A stretch of DNA of 64,000 nt from Chitinophaga polysaccharea (GTDB lineage Bacteria; Bacteroidota; Bacteroidia; Chitinophagales; Chitinophagaceae): contig NZ_CABFVU010000001.1 in NCBI RefSeq assembly GCF_902150045.1, forward strand, positions 1,302,001 through 1,366,000, read 5' to 3'. The notes under the pieces are model-generated. The model was given only the letters and a program-made list of their open reading frames with translations, was not told the DNA's origin and searched no databases. Positions 44,975 to 54,847 of this stretch are shown here, piece by piece; positions within the stretch are counted from its first letter, which is position 1, and every line of letters starts with the position of its first letter. Both the position numbers and the translations under genes were made by a program.

Positions 44975-47900
44975 ATGACTTTTAATTATGCGCGCCTCCG
45001 TGCGCCGTTAAGCACTGCGGTAAAATGGCAGTTCCCTCTTTTGGTGTTGTTAATGCTAACTACCCGTATGCTATCATACGGACAGCAAAGAAAATCAATT
45101 GCGTTCAGGGAGGCAGACATTGCCACTGCCTTCAAAAAAATCGAAAGCACCTACCAGGTAAAATTCTTCTATGCTGCGGGTACATTGCCGGTCAGGCGGA
45201 TCACCCTGGCTTCTAAACAGAGAAGCCTGCGGGAAGTGCTGGAAGAGCTGGAAGATGCATCTGGTCTTCAGTTTAGGACCAGCGGCAATATGATCGGCGT
45301 GGTAATGCCTTACAACAATATCAACGTTACCAAAGCACAGCCGATGATCAAAGGAAAAGTAACCGACCGCAAAGGACAGCCGCTACCAGGTACCACCGTC
45401 CGCGACATAATCAGTGGCAGGGGCACAGTAACCGATGCCAACGGCGCATTTGTTATTGCTTCTGAAGAAGGTCGCCCCTTAATGATCAGCAGCATTGGCT
45501 ACCGCCAGAAAACACAGGTTATTTCCGGTACAGAAAACCATATTACGATGGATGAAGATGCTACCAGTCTTGGTGGCGTAGTGGTAATGGGTTATACGAA
45601 TAAACAGGCCAGCGAGCTAACCGGCGCTGTCCAAAAGATTTCGGGTGATCAGCTACGCAGTTCCGTTTCTTCTTCCAATATACTCTCTATGCTGAAGGCC
45701 AAAACCACCGGCATGTATATAGTGGAACCTTCCGCCGATGCCGGTGCAAGAGGACAGGTATTGCTCCGCGGCCAGTCGTCTCTCCCATCCGGTACCAGCG
45801 CCTACTTTGGACCACTGATCGTTATTGACGGCGTAATTTCCAACTCGCAGAATTTACAGGACGTGGTAAATCCTGCTGATGTGGAAAGCATTACCATCCT
45901 GAAAGATGCTGCATCTACCGCCATCTATGGGTCGCGCGCGGCACAGGGTGTAATTGTGGTGACCACCAAAAGGGCCGCTGCGAACAGCGGCGTGCATGTA
46001 ACACTGGATACCCGCTATGGCGCTATAAAACAGAACCGCGCCATCCACATGATGAATACGTCTGAAAATATTGCACTGATGGACAAAGTGATGCAACGCA
46101 GATGGGAGGAAACACCTTCCCTTCAGCAACAGTTCCCCACTGCGGCAGATTTCATCCGGCAAAGAAGGATCTATACCGATGAAGATAAAACAAAGAACTT
46201 CGACTGGGAAAAAGCAATGTTTGATGATGGAAATTTTTCTGATATCAGCCTGGGGCTTAACAGTGGCAATGATAAAACAACACTGTATGCCGCCGTTGAC
46301 TGGTACAAGGAAAAAGGAATTAATGTGGGTAATACTTTTGATCGTCGTAATCTCCGGCTGAACATTGTCCAGCATTTTTCCAAAAAGGTTTCCGGCGGGC
46401 TGAACACCAGTGCTATTATCGATAAAACCATTTCCCGCAACGGTGTGCCGGTAATTTACATGACCCAGCCCTTTGTAACACCATACAATGCAGATGGATC
46501 GCTGGCCGACAGTATTCCTGTGAAACAATCCAATAATTTTGGCGTGCCCTATACTACCTGGTCGCAGAATTTTATAGGTGAAAAGAAGTTCGATAATACG
46601 GCGGTTATAAGTAACCAGCACTTCACCGGAACTGCATGGCTGAGCTACCAGGTATTGCCCTGGCTGAGCGTTAAAACCGCCAATACCATCGATTATATCA
46701 GCAACCACCGGAATTCTTACATGGATTCCCGCAGCTATTCAGGGAAATATGGCGGTTATCCTTACCTGTTTGCGCCAGGCGCCGCAGTTCCCAATGGAAC
46801 GCTTACCATAGCAGACACCAGGTTCTTTAATTTTACTTCTACCAATACACTGAGTGCCATCAAACAGTTTGGCAACCACAGCCTGAATTTCCTGGCTGGT
46901 ACAGAATGGGCAAAACGTACTAATGAAACCAGTACCATTGACATGTATAACCTGCTGCCCGGGGAAAGGAATATGGGTGCAGCAAAAAACTTTGGCAGCG
47001 CCATCAGCGTCGCTTACAATTCCCCTTACAGACCCTCGGGTGGTTATACTGAAAGAGCCAGCTTTTCCGCCTTCAGTGAACTGAATTATAATTATCTCGC
47101 TAAATACTATGCAGCCGCTTCTCTTCGTACTGATGCCTTCACCAATTTTGGCCGCAATAAAAGATACGGTACTTTCTACGCAGTTAGCGCCGGCTGGTTG
47201 ATTAACAAAGAAGCATTTCTGGCAGATGTGAAAGCTATAGACCTACTCAAGCTGCGGGTAGTGCACGGAACTTCCGGAAGGGACGTGGGCGATGGATATC
47301 TGAATCAAACCCTTTACTCAGCAAACACCAATTATACCTATGATAACGTTAATAATATAGGTTCCTCCATTACACAGCTGGAAAATCCCGACATCAGCTG
47401 GGAAACCACTGTTAATAATACAGCAGGAATAGATATCGGCTTGTGGAAACGCATAGAGCTTTCGGCCGATCTCTACTCAAAACTCAGTAAAAACCTGCTA
47501 CAACAGGTATTTGTGGGCTCTGCACAAGGCTCCTTCCAGCAGTATCAAAATGTGGGAGAAGTGCTGAACAAAGGACTTGAACTAATGCTGAACACCCGCA
47601 ATATAGATACCCGGAACTTCAGCTGGACCACCAACCTTAATGTAAGCTTTAATAAAAACACCATAAAAAAACTGTACGGCGATTCTCTTCTCGACAATTA
47701 CAACCGTGCGTATTACCGTTATAGAGGAGAAGATCTGAATGTAATTAAAGCTATCCGTTATGTAGGGGTAAATCCTGATAACGGCGCACCACTGTTTGAA
47801 AACTATGATGCCTCCGGAAAAAAGCAGGTAGTAGAAGGCATTGGCGGAATAGCAGATATCCGCAATTACCAGACGATTGGCTCCGCCACACCCAAATTCT

Positions 47901-48421
47901 TTGGCGGCTTCACCAATACCTTCACTTATAAGCAATTTTCCCTGAGCGCGGAGATGTGGTTCCAGGTAGGCAACTATACCGCCATGAGCCTTATCAATAA
48001 CTTCCAGGATCCCTCCGCTCCTTTTCTTGGCCGGAATAATGTAAACTGGCAGGCCAGTCAGAAAGTATGGCAGCAGCCCGGTGATAAAAATGCGAACTAT
48101 CCCGATGTATATAGCAGCAAAATGAGCACCTGGCGGGTGTTCGACAGCCGTTCCTCGCTTATATACGGCAATGCCAGTCATATCCGTATGCGGAACATCA
48201 GGGTCGGGTACGATCTGGCGCAAAAAACATTAGCGAAGATACATGCACAGCGTGCAGGCGTATTCGTTAGCATGGACAATGTTTTCGTTATCAAACATAA
48301 AGACTATGTAGGGGCCGATCCTGAAGGCGCTACTATTGGCACCTCTACCTCCTACGGAGGTGTAGGCGTCGGAAATGCCAATCCACGGCGCATTACTGCC
48401 GGTCTTAATGTTACATTCTAA
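44975..48421 (+). CDS. SusC/RagA family TonB-linked outer-membrane protein with STN domain
   Basis: 1148-residue TonB-dependent nutrient importer. After an N-terminal signal (VLLMLTTRMLSYGQ) comes a secretin/TonB short N-terminal (STN) domain (about 45-115, IAFREADIATAFKKIE), the carboxypeptidase-like domain (about 124-205, KVTDRKGQPLPGTTV), then the plug with VVMGYTNKQASELTGAVQ and the SusC signature VESITILKDAASTAIYGSRAAQGVIVVTT split across 300-330, and a barrel ending ARRITAGLNVTF-like (NPRRITAGLNVTF). The STN domain links it to the upstream FecR/sigma pair. A hairpin CATGCAGG/CCTGCATG lies at 44912-44936 in the leader. Confidence 0.95.
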   Translation: MTFNYARLRAPLSTAVKWQFPLLVLLMLTTRMLSYGQQRKSIAFREADIATAFKKIESTYQVKFFYAAGTLPVRRITLASKQRSLREVLEELEDASGLQFRTSGNMIGVVMPYNNINVTKAQPMIKGKVTDRKGQPLPGTTVRDIISGRGTVTDANGAFVIASEEGRPLMISSIGYRQKTQVISGTENHITMDEDATSLGGVVVMGYTNKQASELTGAVQKISGDQLRSSVSSSNILSMLKAKTTGMYIVEPSADAGARGQVLLRGQSSLPSGTSAYFGPLIVIDGVISNSQNLQDVVNPADVESITILKDAASTAIYGSRAAQGVIVVTTKRAAANSGVHVTLDTRYGAIKQNRAIHMMNTSENIALMDKVMQRRWEETPSLQQQFPTAADFIRQRRIYTDEDKTKNFDWEKAMFDDGNFSDISLGLNSGNDKTTLYAAVDWYKEKGINVGNTFDRRNLRLNIVQHFSKKVSGGLNTSAIIDKTISRNGVPVIYMTQPFVTPYNADGSLADSIPVKQSNNFGVPYTTWSQNFIGEKKFDNTAVISNQHFTGTAWLSYQVLPWLSVKTANTIDYISNHRNSYMDSRSYSGKYGGYPYLFAPGAAVPNGTLTIADTRFFNFTSTNTLSAIKQFGNHSLNFLAGTEWAKRTNETSTIDMYNLLPGERNMGAAKNFGSAISVAYNSPYRPSGGYTERASFSAFSELNYNYLAKYYAAASLRTDAFTNFGRNKRYGTFYAVSAGWLINKEAFLADVKAIDLLKLRVVHGTSGRDVGDGYLNQTLYSANTNYTYDNVNNIGSSITQLENPDISWETTVNNTAGIDIGLWKRIELSADLYSKLSKNLLQQVFVGSAQGSFQQYQNVGEVLNKGLELMLNTRNIDTRNFSWTTNLNVSFNKNTIKKLYGDSLLDNYNRAYYRYRGEDLNVIKAIRYVGVNPDNGAPLFENYDASGKKQVVEGIGGIADIRNYQTIGSATPKFFGGFTNTFTYKQFSLSAEMWFQVGNYTAMSLINNFQDPSAPFLGRNNVNWQASQKVWQQPGDKNANYPDVYSSKMSTWRVFDSRSSLIYGNASHIRMRNIRVGYDLAQKTLAKIHAQRAGVFVSMDNVFVIKHKDYVGADPEGATIGTSTSYGGVGVGNANPRRITAGLNVTF

Positions 48422-48433
48422 ACTACTGAAAAA

Positions 48434-49891
48434 ATGAAGCGTACAATTATAATAGCCGCCGTAACTCTTATTTCACTAAGCGCCTGCAATAAACAACTGG
48501 ATGAACTGCGCCCACACAACGTTACCAATGAAGAGGCCCAGTTCAATAGCCCTGAAGGATTTGCACAGGCGGCACTGGGGCTTTACCCAATGATCACCAC
48601 GGGAGTTTCCATGGGAAGTAGCTTTGGATATGGTGATATCACCATGTTTCTTTCTGAAGCACATAGCAATAATGTCCATTCACTGGACCTGGGACCTAAC
48701 TTTTACACCGATGCATTTAACTATGTCAACTCTCCTGATAAGGATCATAGCTGGACGTACAACTTATGGAGAGGAAGCTATTTCACTATTCTTCATGCCA
48801 ACAAATTGCTGGATAATGTTACCAAAGATGAGCAACGCCCGGTTGTGCTGCAGGCCAAAGCAGAAGCATTGTTCGTGAGAGCATTTGTATACTTTAACCT
48901 GGTGCGCTTCTATGCCAGGCCCTACTACCAGGATGCGGCATCATCGCCGGGTGTAATGCTTATTACTACCGCTGCCAATGGCATCGATTATAAACCCGCC
49001 CGCAGCAGCACAAAAGCAGTATATGAACAGATCATTGCGGACCTGGAAACATCTATTTCCCTGTTTAACCAGGAAAAGTCCAACAGCTTCGCCGGGAAGC
49101 AGGCGGCAGCAGCCTTGTTATCGCGTGTGTATCTTTATATGGGCGGTACCTTCCAGCAGCCGGATGCTGCATTCAACCAGAAAGTAGTGAGCTACGCCGA
49201 CCAGGTAATTAACAGTAACAAGTATATTCTACTCCAAAACGATGCATACCGCGCTTACTATAACAGCAGCAATGTAGCTAATAAGGAAGATGTTTTTGCA
49301 GGCAACATGGATTTCGGAAATGCCTCCATCAGCCAGCAATATGCGTACCCGCCACAAATCAATTATACAGGCGGTTATTATCGTCCTTCTTCCGACCTGC
49401 TGTCGCGCATTGCGAAAACAGACCTGCGCAGTTCCCATTACAAAGTAAATGTAACGCCAGGCTTTCCCGACGACAGTATTGCCACCGTTAAGTACATGTA
49501 TCTATACAATGCCATTTACAGCAAATCGCCCTTCCGTTATATCCGCCTGGCAGAAGTATATCTGAACCGTGCAGAGGCTAATGCAAAGCTCGGTAAAAAA
49601 GATGCCGCATTGGCAGATCTGAACATTATCCGTAACCGTGCAGGTCTTGCTGCCGTGGATCTTTCCGGGCAGGCGCTGTTTGATGAAATACTATTGCAAC
49701 GCCGGATAGAGCTGGCCTTTGAAGGGCATTCAGGGTTTGATTATTTCCGGAATGGCTTACCAATGGTACGGGACTATTCCTCTGCCAGCAGTGGGGCCAT
49801 GACCATCCCGGCCACCAGCCCTAAGATATTATTGCGTATCCCGCAGGAAGAAATCATCCTTAATCCAAATCTTACACAAAACGAACAATAA
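48434..49891 (+). CDS. SusD/RagB family nutrient-binding lipoprotein
   Basis: 485-residue surface lipoprotein that caps the SusC channel. The signal MKRTIIIAAVTLISLSAC contains the lipobox LSAC. TPR-like helices with AEALFVRAFVYFNLVRFY and the C-terminal SusD signature FRYIRLAEVYLNRAEANAKLG and RRIELAFEGHSGFDYFR are clear. It begins 13 bases after SusC. No glycoside hydrolase or other catabolic gene follows, so the ligand cannot be read from context; peptides, glycans or other oligomers are possible. Confidence 0.95.
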   Translation: MKRTIIIAAVTLISLSACNKQLDELRPHNVTNEEAQFNSPEGFAQAALGLYPMITTGVSMGSSFGYGDITMFLSEAHSNNVHSLDLGPNFYTDAFNYVNSPDKDHSWTYNLWRGSYFTILHANKLLDNVTKDEQRPVVLQAKAEALFVRAFVYFNLVRFYARPYYQDAASSPGVMLITTAANGIDYKPARSSTKAVYEQIIADLETSISLFNQEKSNSFAGKQAAAALLSRVYLYMGGTFQQPDAAFNQKVVSYADQVINSNKYILLQNDAYRAYYNSSNVANKEDVFAGNMDFGNASISQQYAYPPQINYTGGYYRPSSDLLSRIAKTDLRSSHYKVNVTPGFPDDSIATVKYMYLYNAIYSKSPFRYIRLAEVYLNRAEANAKLGKKDAALADLNIIRNRAGLAAVDLSGQALFDEILLQRRIELAFEGHSGFDYFRNGLPMVRDYSSASSGAMTIPATSPKILLRIPQEEIILNPNLTQNEQ

Positions 49892-49895
49892 AATT

Positions 49896-51047
49896 ATGAA
49901 AAAAATATTCTGCGTATTGTCGTTACCGTTAGTATTAAGTCAACTGGTTAACGCACAGAAAAAACTCAGTATAGCCGGCACCGTTACCGGAAATGCACCT
50001 GCCAAATATTACCTGCAGTACAGCAATGGCGCAAAGTATGTAACAGACAGCGCTGAAGTAAAAGACGGCAGGTTCAGCTTTACAGGCACATTGTTACAAC
50101 CAGCTCCCGGCGTGGTTTCCGCAACGCTGATCAGGAATATGACCGGCAATAAAAAAGAACAGGCATACCTGTTCCTGGAGCCAGCCGCCATGACTATCAA
50201 CATAGCAAACGGCGATCTGAGCACCATTGTTATGAAAGGCTCTGTAAGTAACGATGAAAACGTGCAGCTGGAAAAAGAAAAGGAAGCAGCTGCCGAAAAA
50301 TACAAACCATTACTGGAGGCCTTGCGCAACGAAAAAGACCATGATAAAGCAGCAGCCATCCGGGAGCAGCTGGCGCCGTACTTTAATGCCAACAGCCAGC
50401 TGTCAAGAAAATTTATCCGCGAACATCATAACTCCTTCCTCAGCGTTTACCTGATGCGTTTTGAAATTGGCAGTATGACACTGGACTCCGCCAGATACTA
50501 TTACAATAGCCTGAGCGCCGCCTTGCAAAAAAGTAAAGAGGGCCTGGATATCGCCAAAGAAATAAAAAGTCTTGAACAAGGCTCTCCTGGCAGCATTGCT
50601 TTTAACTTCAGCAAAAAAGATATCAATGATCAGCCACTCAGCTTATCTGATTTCAAAGGAAAATATGTACTGGTAGATTTCTGGGCCAGCTGGTGCGTGC
50701 CTTGCCGTGCAGGTAACCCTCACCTGCTGGAATTGTATAAACAATACAAGGATAAAGGGTTTGAAGTGATCAGCGTATCGGACGACGACCGTAATCATGA
50801 TGCCTGGAAAAAGGCGGTGGAAAAGGACGGTATCGGTGTATGGAAACATGTACTACGGGGACTGGATATGAATAAACGCATGAAGAATGAGCCTAACCCC
50901 GAAGATATCAGTGAGCACTTCGGCATTCATTCTTTACCCACCCAGATATTAATTGATCCCAAAGGCGTAATTATAGCGCGTTATGGCGGAGGAGGAGAAG
51001 AACATGAAGCGTTGGACAGCAAACTGAAAGAGGTCTTCAACAAATAA
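49896..51047 (+). CDS. TlpA-like thioredoxin-fold protein with DUF4369
   Basis: 383-residue periplasmic disulfide reductase-like protein. It has a signal peptide (LSLPLVLSQLVNAQ), a DUF4369 domain (about 22-125), a charged helical linker (about 130-230) and a thioredoxin domain (about 240-383) with the CxxC site WASWCVPCRAG and cis-Pro SLPTQILID. Start is 4 bases after SusD, so it belongs to the same transcript. Such genes recur downstream of SusCD in Bacteroidota, but their substrate is not established. Confidence 0.92.
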   Translation: MKKIFCVLSLPLVLSQLVNAQKKLSIAGTVTGNAPAKYYLQYSNGAKYVTDSAEVKDGRFSFTGTLLQPAPGVVSATLIRNMTGNKKEQAYLFLEPAAMTINIANGDLSTIVMKGSVSNDENVQLEKEKEAAAEKYKPLLEALRNEKDHDKAAAIREQLAPYFNANSQLSRKFIREHHNSFLSVYLMRFEIGSMTLDSARYYYNSLSAALQKSKEGLDIAKEIKSLEQGSPGSIAFNFSKKDINDQPLSLSDFKGKYVLVDFWASWCVPCRAGNPHLLELYKQYKDKGFEVISVSDDDRNHDAWKKAVEKDGIGVWKHVLRGLDMNKRMKNEPNPEDISEHFGIHSLPTQILIDPKGVIIARYGGGGEEHEALDSKLKEVFNK

Positions 51048-51059
51048 TTCTTTCCTAAA

Positions 51060-51090
51060 AAAAATGCAGTGATTAGCTCACTGCATTTTT
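51060..51090. terminator. Bidirectional intrinsic terminator (TlpA-like / photolyase)
   Basis: AAAAATGCAGTGA (51060-51072) pairs perfectly with TCACTGCATTTTT (51078-51090), with A-rich and T-rich flanks on both sides. It lies between converging genes. Confidence 0.88.
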
Positions 51091-52394
51091 TATTTACGGA
51101 GTGCCTTACTATACACTTCCAGCGCACGTTTACGCGCGTCTTCATGCATCACCACCGGCTTCACATATTCAAATCCTTCAAATTCCGGTACCCATTTACG
51201 GATATATTTTAAGTCTTTATCAAACTTCTGCGTTTGCAGCGCAGGATTAAACACCCTGAAATAAGGCGCCGCATCGCAACCCGAACCTGCCGCCCATTGC
51301 CAGCCGCCATTGTTTGAGGCCAGATCGTAATCCAGTAATTTGGCTGCGAAATAAGCTTCTCCCCAACGCCAATCGATCAACAGGTGTTTAGTTAAAAAGC
51401 TGGCAGTGATCATACGCACCCTGTTATGCATAAAGCCGGTAGCGTTCAGCTCCCTCATACCTGCGTCTACAATCGGGTAGCCTGTTTCTCCTTTACACCA
51501 TTTTTCAAACTCAGCCTCATTGTTCCGCCACACTATCTTATCATATTCCTTCTTAAAAGAATTTCCAACCACGTGCGGATAATGCCAGAGGATCATCTGG
51601 TAAAATTCCCTCCATATCAATTCCTTTGCAAACGTGGCATTAAGCTGCATGGCCTTTTGCATCACGGCACGTATGCTCACGGTGCCAAACCGCAGGTGAA
51701 TGCCTAGTCTCGATGTGCCATTCTCAGCCGGGAAGTCACGGGTTTCATCATAATGCCTGATCAGTGTTTCTTCCAGATCTTTTGAAGGAAAATACTTCTC
51801 TCCGGGCGTAAATCCTATTTCTTCCAGGGAAGGAATCTTTATTACCTGTTGTTTAAAAAGATGCTGATAATATTTTTTACAGGGATATGGTTTGAGATGA
51901 AAAAAGGTAAGGGTATCATACCAATTCCTGCTGTAAGGCGTAAATATCGTATATGGCTCACCGTTATCCTTCACAACTTCGTCCTTTTCCAGTATCACCT
52001 GGTCTTTATAACTGTAAAACGATATTCCTTTCCGGCTGAGTTGCTTTGCTATAGCGGCCTCCCTGTTCTTCGCATATGGTTCATAATCATGATTGGTATA
52101 AACGCCGGCTACTTCGTATTTATGGGTCCAGTGTTCGAACGCATTTTCCGGTGTACCATAGAACACATCCATCGATGAGCCCAGCTGTTGTAATTGCGCT
52201 TGCATTTCCCCAAGTACTTCATGAATAAAGGTAACCCGACGGTCCTGTTTATCTTCCAGGTCATTCAGTATATGGGTATCAAAAACAAACACCGGTACAA
52301 CCCGGTTACCAGAACGCAGCGCATAATAGAAAGCTGCCTGGTCGTCCAGCCGCAGATCACGGCGAAACCAGCATAAACTGATCTTTTGTTCCAT
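51090..52394 (-). CDS. Deoxyribodipyrimidine photo-lyase (class I photolyase/cryptochrome)
   Basis: Light-driven repair of cyclobutane pyrimidine dimers. 434 residues: N-terminal antenna domain starts ISLCWFRRDLRLDDQAAF; the FAD domain contains SRLGIHLRFGTVSIR, LIWREFYQMILWHYP, GETGYPIVDAGMRELNATG, MHNRVRMITASFL and NNGGWQWAAGSGCDAAPYFR. The residues of CPD photolyases (WREF, NNGGWQW) are present, favouring photolyase over cryptochrome. It follows the class IV aminotransferase by 15 bases on the same strand and is probably co-transcribed with it. Confidence 0.95.
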   Translation of the reverse strand: MEQKISLCWFRRDLRLDDQAAFYYALRSGNRVVPVFVFDTHILNDLEDKQDRRVTFIHEVLGEMQAQLQQLGSSMDVFYGTPENAFEHWTHKYEVAGVYTNHDYEPYAKNREAAIAKQLSRKGISFYSYKDQVILEKDEVVKDNGEPYTIFTPYSRNWYDTLTFFHLKPYPCKKYYQHLFKQQVIKIPSLEEIGFTPGEKYFPSKDLEETLIRHYDETRDFPAENGTSRLGIHLRFGTVSIRAVMQKAMQLNATFAKELIWREFYQMILWHYPHVVGNSFKKEYDKIVWRNNEAEFEKWCKGETGYPIVDAGMRELNATGFMHNRVRMITASFLTKHLLIDWRWGEAYFAAKLLDYDLASNNGGWQWAAGSGCDAAPYFRVFNPALQTQKFDKDLKYIRKWVPEFEGFEYVKPVVMHEDARKRALEVYSKALRK

Positions 52395-52409
52395 CCCGGT
52401 GATTATTTT

Positions 52410-53249
52410 TTACAGCATGCTTTCATGCAATACTTCGTGTAAAATAGCGGCGGTAGCGTTGCCATAGCTGCTGTCGCGGAATAAACCTACCCAGCGGATA
52501 CCATAGATCGCATTGGTTAAAAATATTTCGTCCGCATTTTCGAGGTCTTCTATATTGAGGGGTTTCTCTTCTATTTTGAACGGTAGTTCTGTTCTCAGCA
52601 GGTATTTGCGCATTACGCCGCATACCCCGCCTTCAGACAATGGCGGAGTATACAGCACCTTATTCCGTACTACAAATACATTGGCAATGGTACTATCGGC
52701 CACCCTGCCGTATGGATTAAGCAAAATAGCTTCGTTTAACCGGTGCTGTTTGGCATACATTGCCGCCATTACATATGGCAGGCAGTTGTTTGATTTAATT
52801 GCAGAGAGCTTATCGCAGCTCTTTTTCACATCAGGGAAGATATCTGTTATCAGCCCGTTATTATTTAATTCCAATACGGTTCTGCTCAATTCCCAGCATT
52901 GGATAATATAATTGGGTAAATTATTGACAGGATCATAGAGGCCGCCATCAGAGCGGAATATAGCGAGCCGCACACGGGCCAGTTGTGATACATTATTCTT
53001 GCTGCAGAGCTCCAGTATCTGCTTAACGAAATATGCTTTTGTAAAATGCGCAGGGATATCAAAGTGTAGCAGGTGTAAGCTGGCGAGCAGCCGTTCAAAG
53101 TGCAGGTCCGCCAGCAATACTTGTCCCTGGTATACTTTCAGGGTTTCAAAAAAGCCGTCCCCGTATCTGAAAGATCGATTATCTGCCGTAAAAATCGGGT
53201 CAGCTGCAGGAATATATTTACCGTTATAACAAAGAAATCCAACTTGCAC
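52410..53249 (-). CDS. Class IV (fold type IV) PLP-dependent aminotransferase
   Basis: 279 residues with the fold-type IV pattern: NRSFRYGDGFFETLKVYQG, catalytic Lys in KLSAIKSNNCLPYVMA and the PLP-phosphate region GRVADSTIANVFVV. Aminodeoxychorismate lyase (PabC), branched-chain or D-amino acid aminotransferase are candidates; PabC-like is favoured by length and N-terminus. The usual Glu before the SxxNxF segment is Asp here. The start is GTG at 53249. TACCTTTC (53271-53278, minus) is a near -7 match. The gap 53250-53444 is AT-rich with no gene. Confidence 0.85.
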   Translation of the reverse strand: MQVGFLCYNGKYIPAADPIFTADNRSFRYGDGFFETLKVYQGQVLLADLHFERLLASLHLLHFDIPAHFTKAYFVKQILELCSKNNVSQLARVRLAIFRSDGGLYDPVNNLPNYIIQCWELSRTVLELNNNGLITDIFPDVKKSCDKLSAIKSNNCLPYVMAAMYAKQHRLNEAILLNPYGRVADSTIANVFVVRNKVLYTPPLSEGGVCGVMRKYLLRTELPFKIEEKPLNIEDLENADEIFLTNAIYGIRWVGLFRDSSYGNATAAILHEVLHESML

Positions 53250-53444
53250 CTCGAACTATTTTAGCAAGTAGAAAGGTACCAATTATTTAGGGATTTTTAA
53301 GTTTAGAGATTTAGATGTTTTGTTTCAGAGTAGTATGTATTCCAAAAACAAAATATAGGCTATTAAAGCGTCCATTTTAACGAAAATAAATGCCCTGCTT
53401 CCTGGAAGGAGGCAGGACACGGTAAAGTATATACGAAGTTTTCG

Positions 53445-54101
53445 CTAAATTTTCATTTCAGGGATATCGCCATCAATAACCAGTTTCCCGGCAGTTTTAG
53501 CGCGGATCTCTTCCACGGTAACGCCGGGTGCACGCTCAAGGAGCTTAAATCCTTCAGGCGTTACATCCAGCACTGCCAGTTCGGTCACAATTTTCTTTAC
53601 GCAGTTAACACCGGTAAGCGGTAAGGTACAGGCGGGTAATAATTTACTTTCGCCTTTGGGATTGGTGTGCATCATGGCTACAATGATGTTCCTGGCAGAA
53701 GCTACGAGGTCCATAGCGCCACCCATGCCTTTCACCATTTTACCCGGGATCTTCCAGTTGGCAATATCACCGGTATCGGATACTTCCATAGCACCCAGCA
53801 CGGTAAGGTCTACCTTGCCGGCGCGGATCATACCAAAGCTTTCTGCAGAATCAAAGAAGCTCCCTCCTGGCAAGAGGGTCACGGTTTCTTTCCCGGCATT
53901 GATCAGGTCTGCATCAATATCTTCCTCAGCAGGATATGGTCCCATACCAAGTATCCCGTTTTCAGACTGCAGCATAATTGAAATGCCGGCGGGTATATAG
54001 TTAGATACCAGTGTAGGAATACCAATGCCCAGGTTCACGTACATACCATCCCGCAGTTCCTGCGCAATTCTTTTGGCTATACCATATTTATCGAGCGACA
54101 T
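53445..54101 (-). CDS. scoB: 3-oxoacid CoA-transferase subunit B
   Basis: Beta subunit of succinyl-CoA:3-ketoacid CoA-transferase, which moves CoA from succinyl-CoA to acetoacetate. 218 residues with [17 protein letters not shown] and the catalytic Glu in [14 protein letters not shown]; later GGAMDLV and [18 protein letters not shown]. It follows scoA by 35 bases in the same transcript. Acetate- or butyrate-type CoA-transferases are close relatives. Confidence 0.94.
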   Translation of the reverse strand: MSLDKYGIAKRIAQELRDGMYVNLGIGIPTLVSNYIPAGISIMLQSENGILGMGPYPAEEDIDADLINAGKETVTLLPGGSFFDSAESFGMIRAGKVDLTVLGAMEVSDTGDIANWKIPGKMVKGMGGAMDLVASARNIIVAMMHTNPKGESKLLPACTLPLTGVNCVKKIVTELAVLDVTPEGFKLLERAPGVTVEEIRAKTAGKLVIDGDIPEMKI

Positions 54102-54136
54102 AAAATGTAAGATTTGAGAATGAAAAATTTGATGAA

Positions 54137-54829
54137 CTAGATCTTAACCGTTCTGCGTTCGATCCGTTTTTCATAGTTAACGCCTTTGAAGATGCGGCGT
54201 ACATAAATACCCGGCACATGTATCTGATCAGGATCCAGCTCTCCGGGCTGCACCAGCTCTTCTACCTCAGCAATGGTAATATGCCCGGCACGGGCCATTG
54301 AAGTGCTGAAGTTCCTGGTGGTTTTACGGAAAACCAGGTTACCCAGCGTATCACCCTTCCAGGCTTTTACAATAGCGAAATCGGCGTGCAGCGCCAGCTC
54401 CATCAGGTGGGGCTTTCCATCAAATACCCTCACTTCTTTCCCTTCAGCGATCTCGGTTCCATAACCAGCGGGGGTAAAAAAAGCGGGGATACCCATACCT
54501 GCCATCTGGATGCGCGTGGCAAGGGTTCCCTGTGGGATGAGGTCTACCTCCAGTTCACCGGCCAGGAGCTGTCTTTCAAATTCTGCATTTTCGCCTACAT
54601 AGGAAGACATCATTTTCCTGATCTGCCTGGTTTTCAGTAACAGGCCAAGACCAAAATCGTCAACTCCTGCATTATTGGAGATACAGGTAAGGTCTTTCAC
54701 GCCTTTTTTCACCAGGGCGGTGATACAATTTTCCGGAATTCCACACAAACCAAATCCTCCCAGCATCAGTACCGCGCCATCCCGGATATCTTGTATGGCT
54801 TCGTCGGCATTTGCTACTACTTTGTTCAT
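54137..54829 (-). CDS. scoA: 3-oxoacid CoA-transferase subunit A
   Basis: Alpha subunit, 230 residues. Motifs: [19 protein letters not shown] (CoA-binding glycine loop), [33 protein letters not shown] and [21 protein letters not shown]. It pairs with scoB directly downstream to form the heteromeric enzyme of ketone-body or acetoacetate metabolism. Confidence 0.94.
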   Translation of the reverse strand: MNKVVANADEAIQDIRDGAVLMLGGFGLCGIPENCITALVKKGVKDLTCISNNAGVDDFGLGLLLKTRQIRKMMSSYVGENAEFERQLLAGELEVDLIPQGTLATRIQMAGMGIPAFFTPAGYGTEIAEGKEVRVFDGKPHLMELALHADFAIVKAWKGDTLGNLVFRKTTRNFSTSMARAGHITIAEVEELVQPGELDPDQIHVPGIYVRRIFKGVNYEKRIERRTVKI

Positions 54830-54847
54830 GTTTTGGTGTTTTATAGA

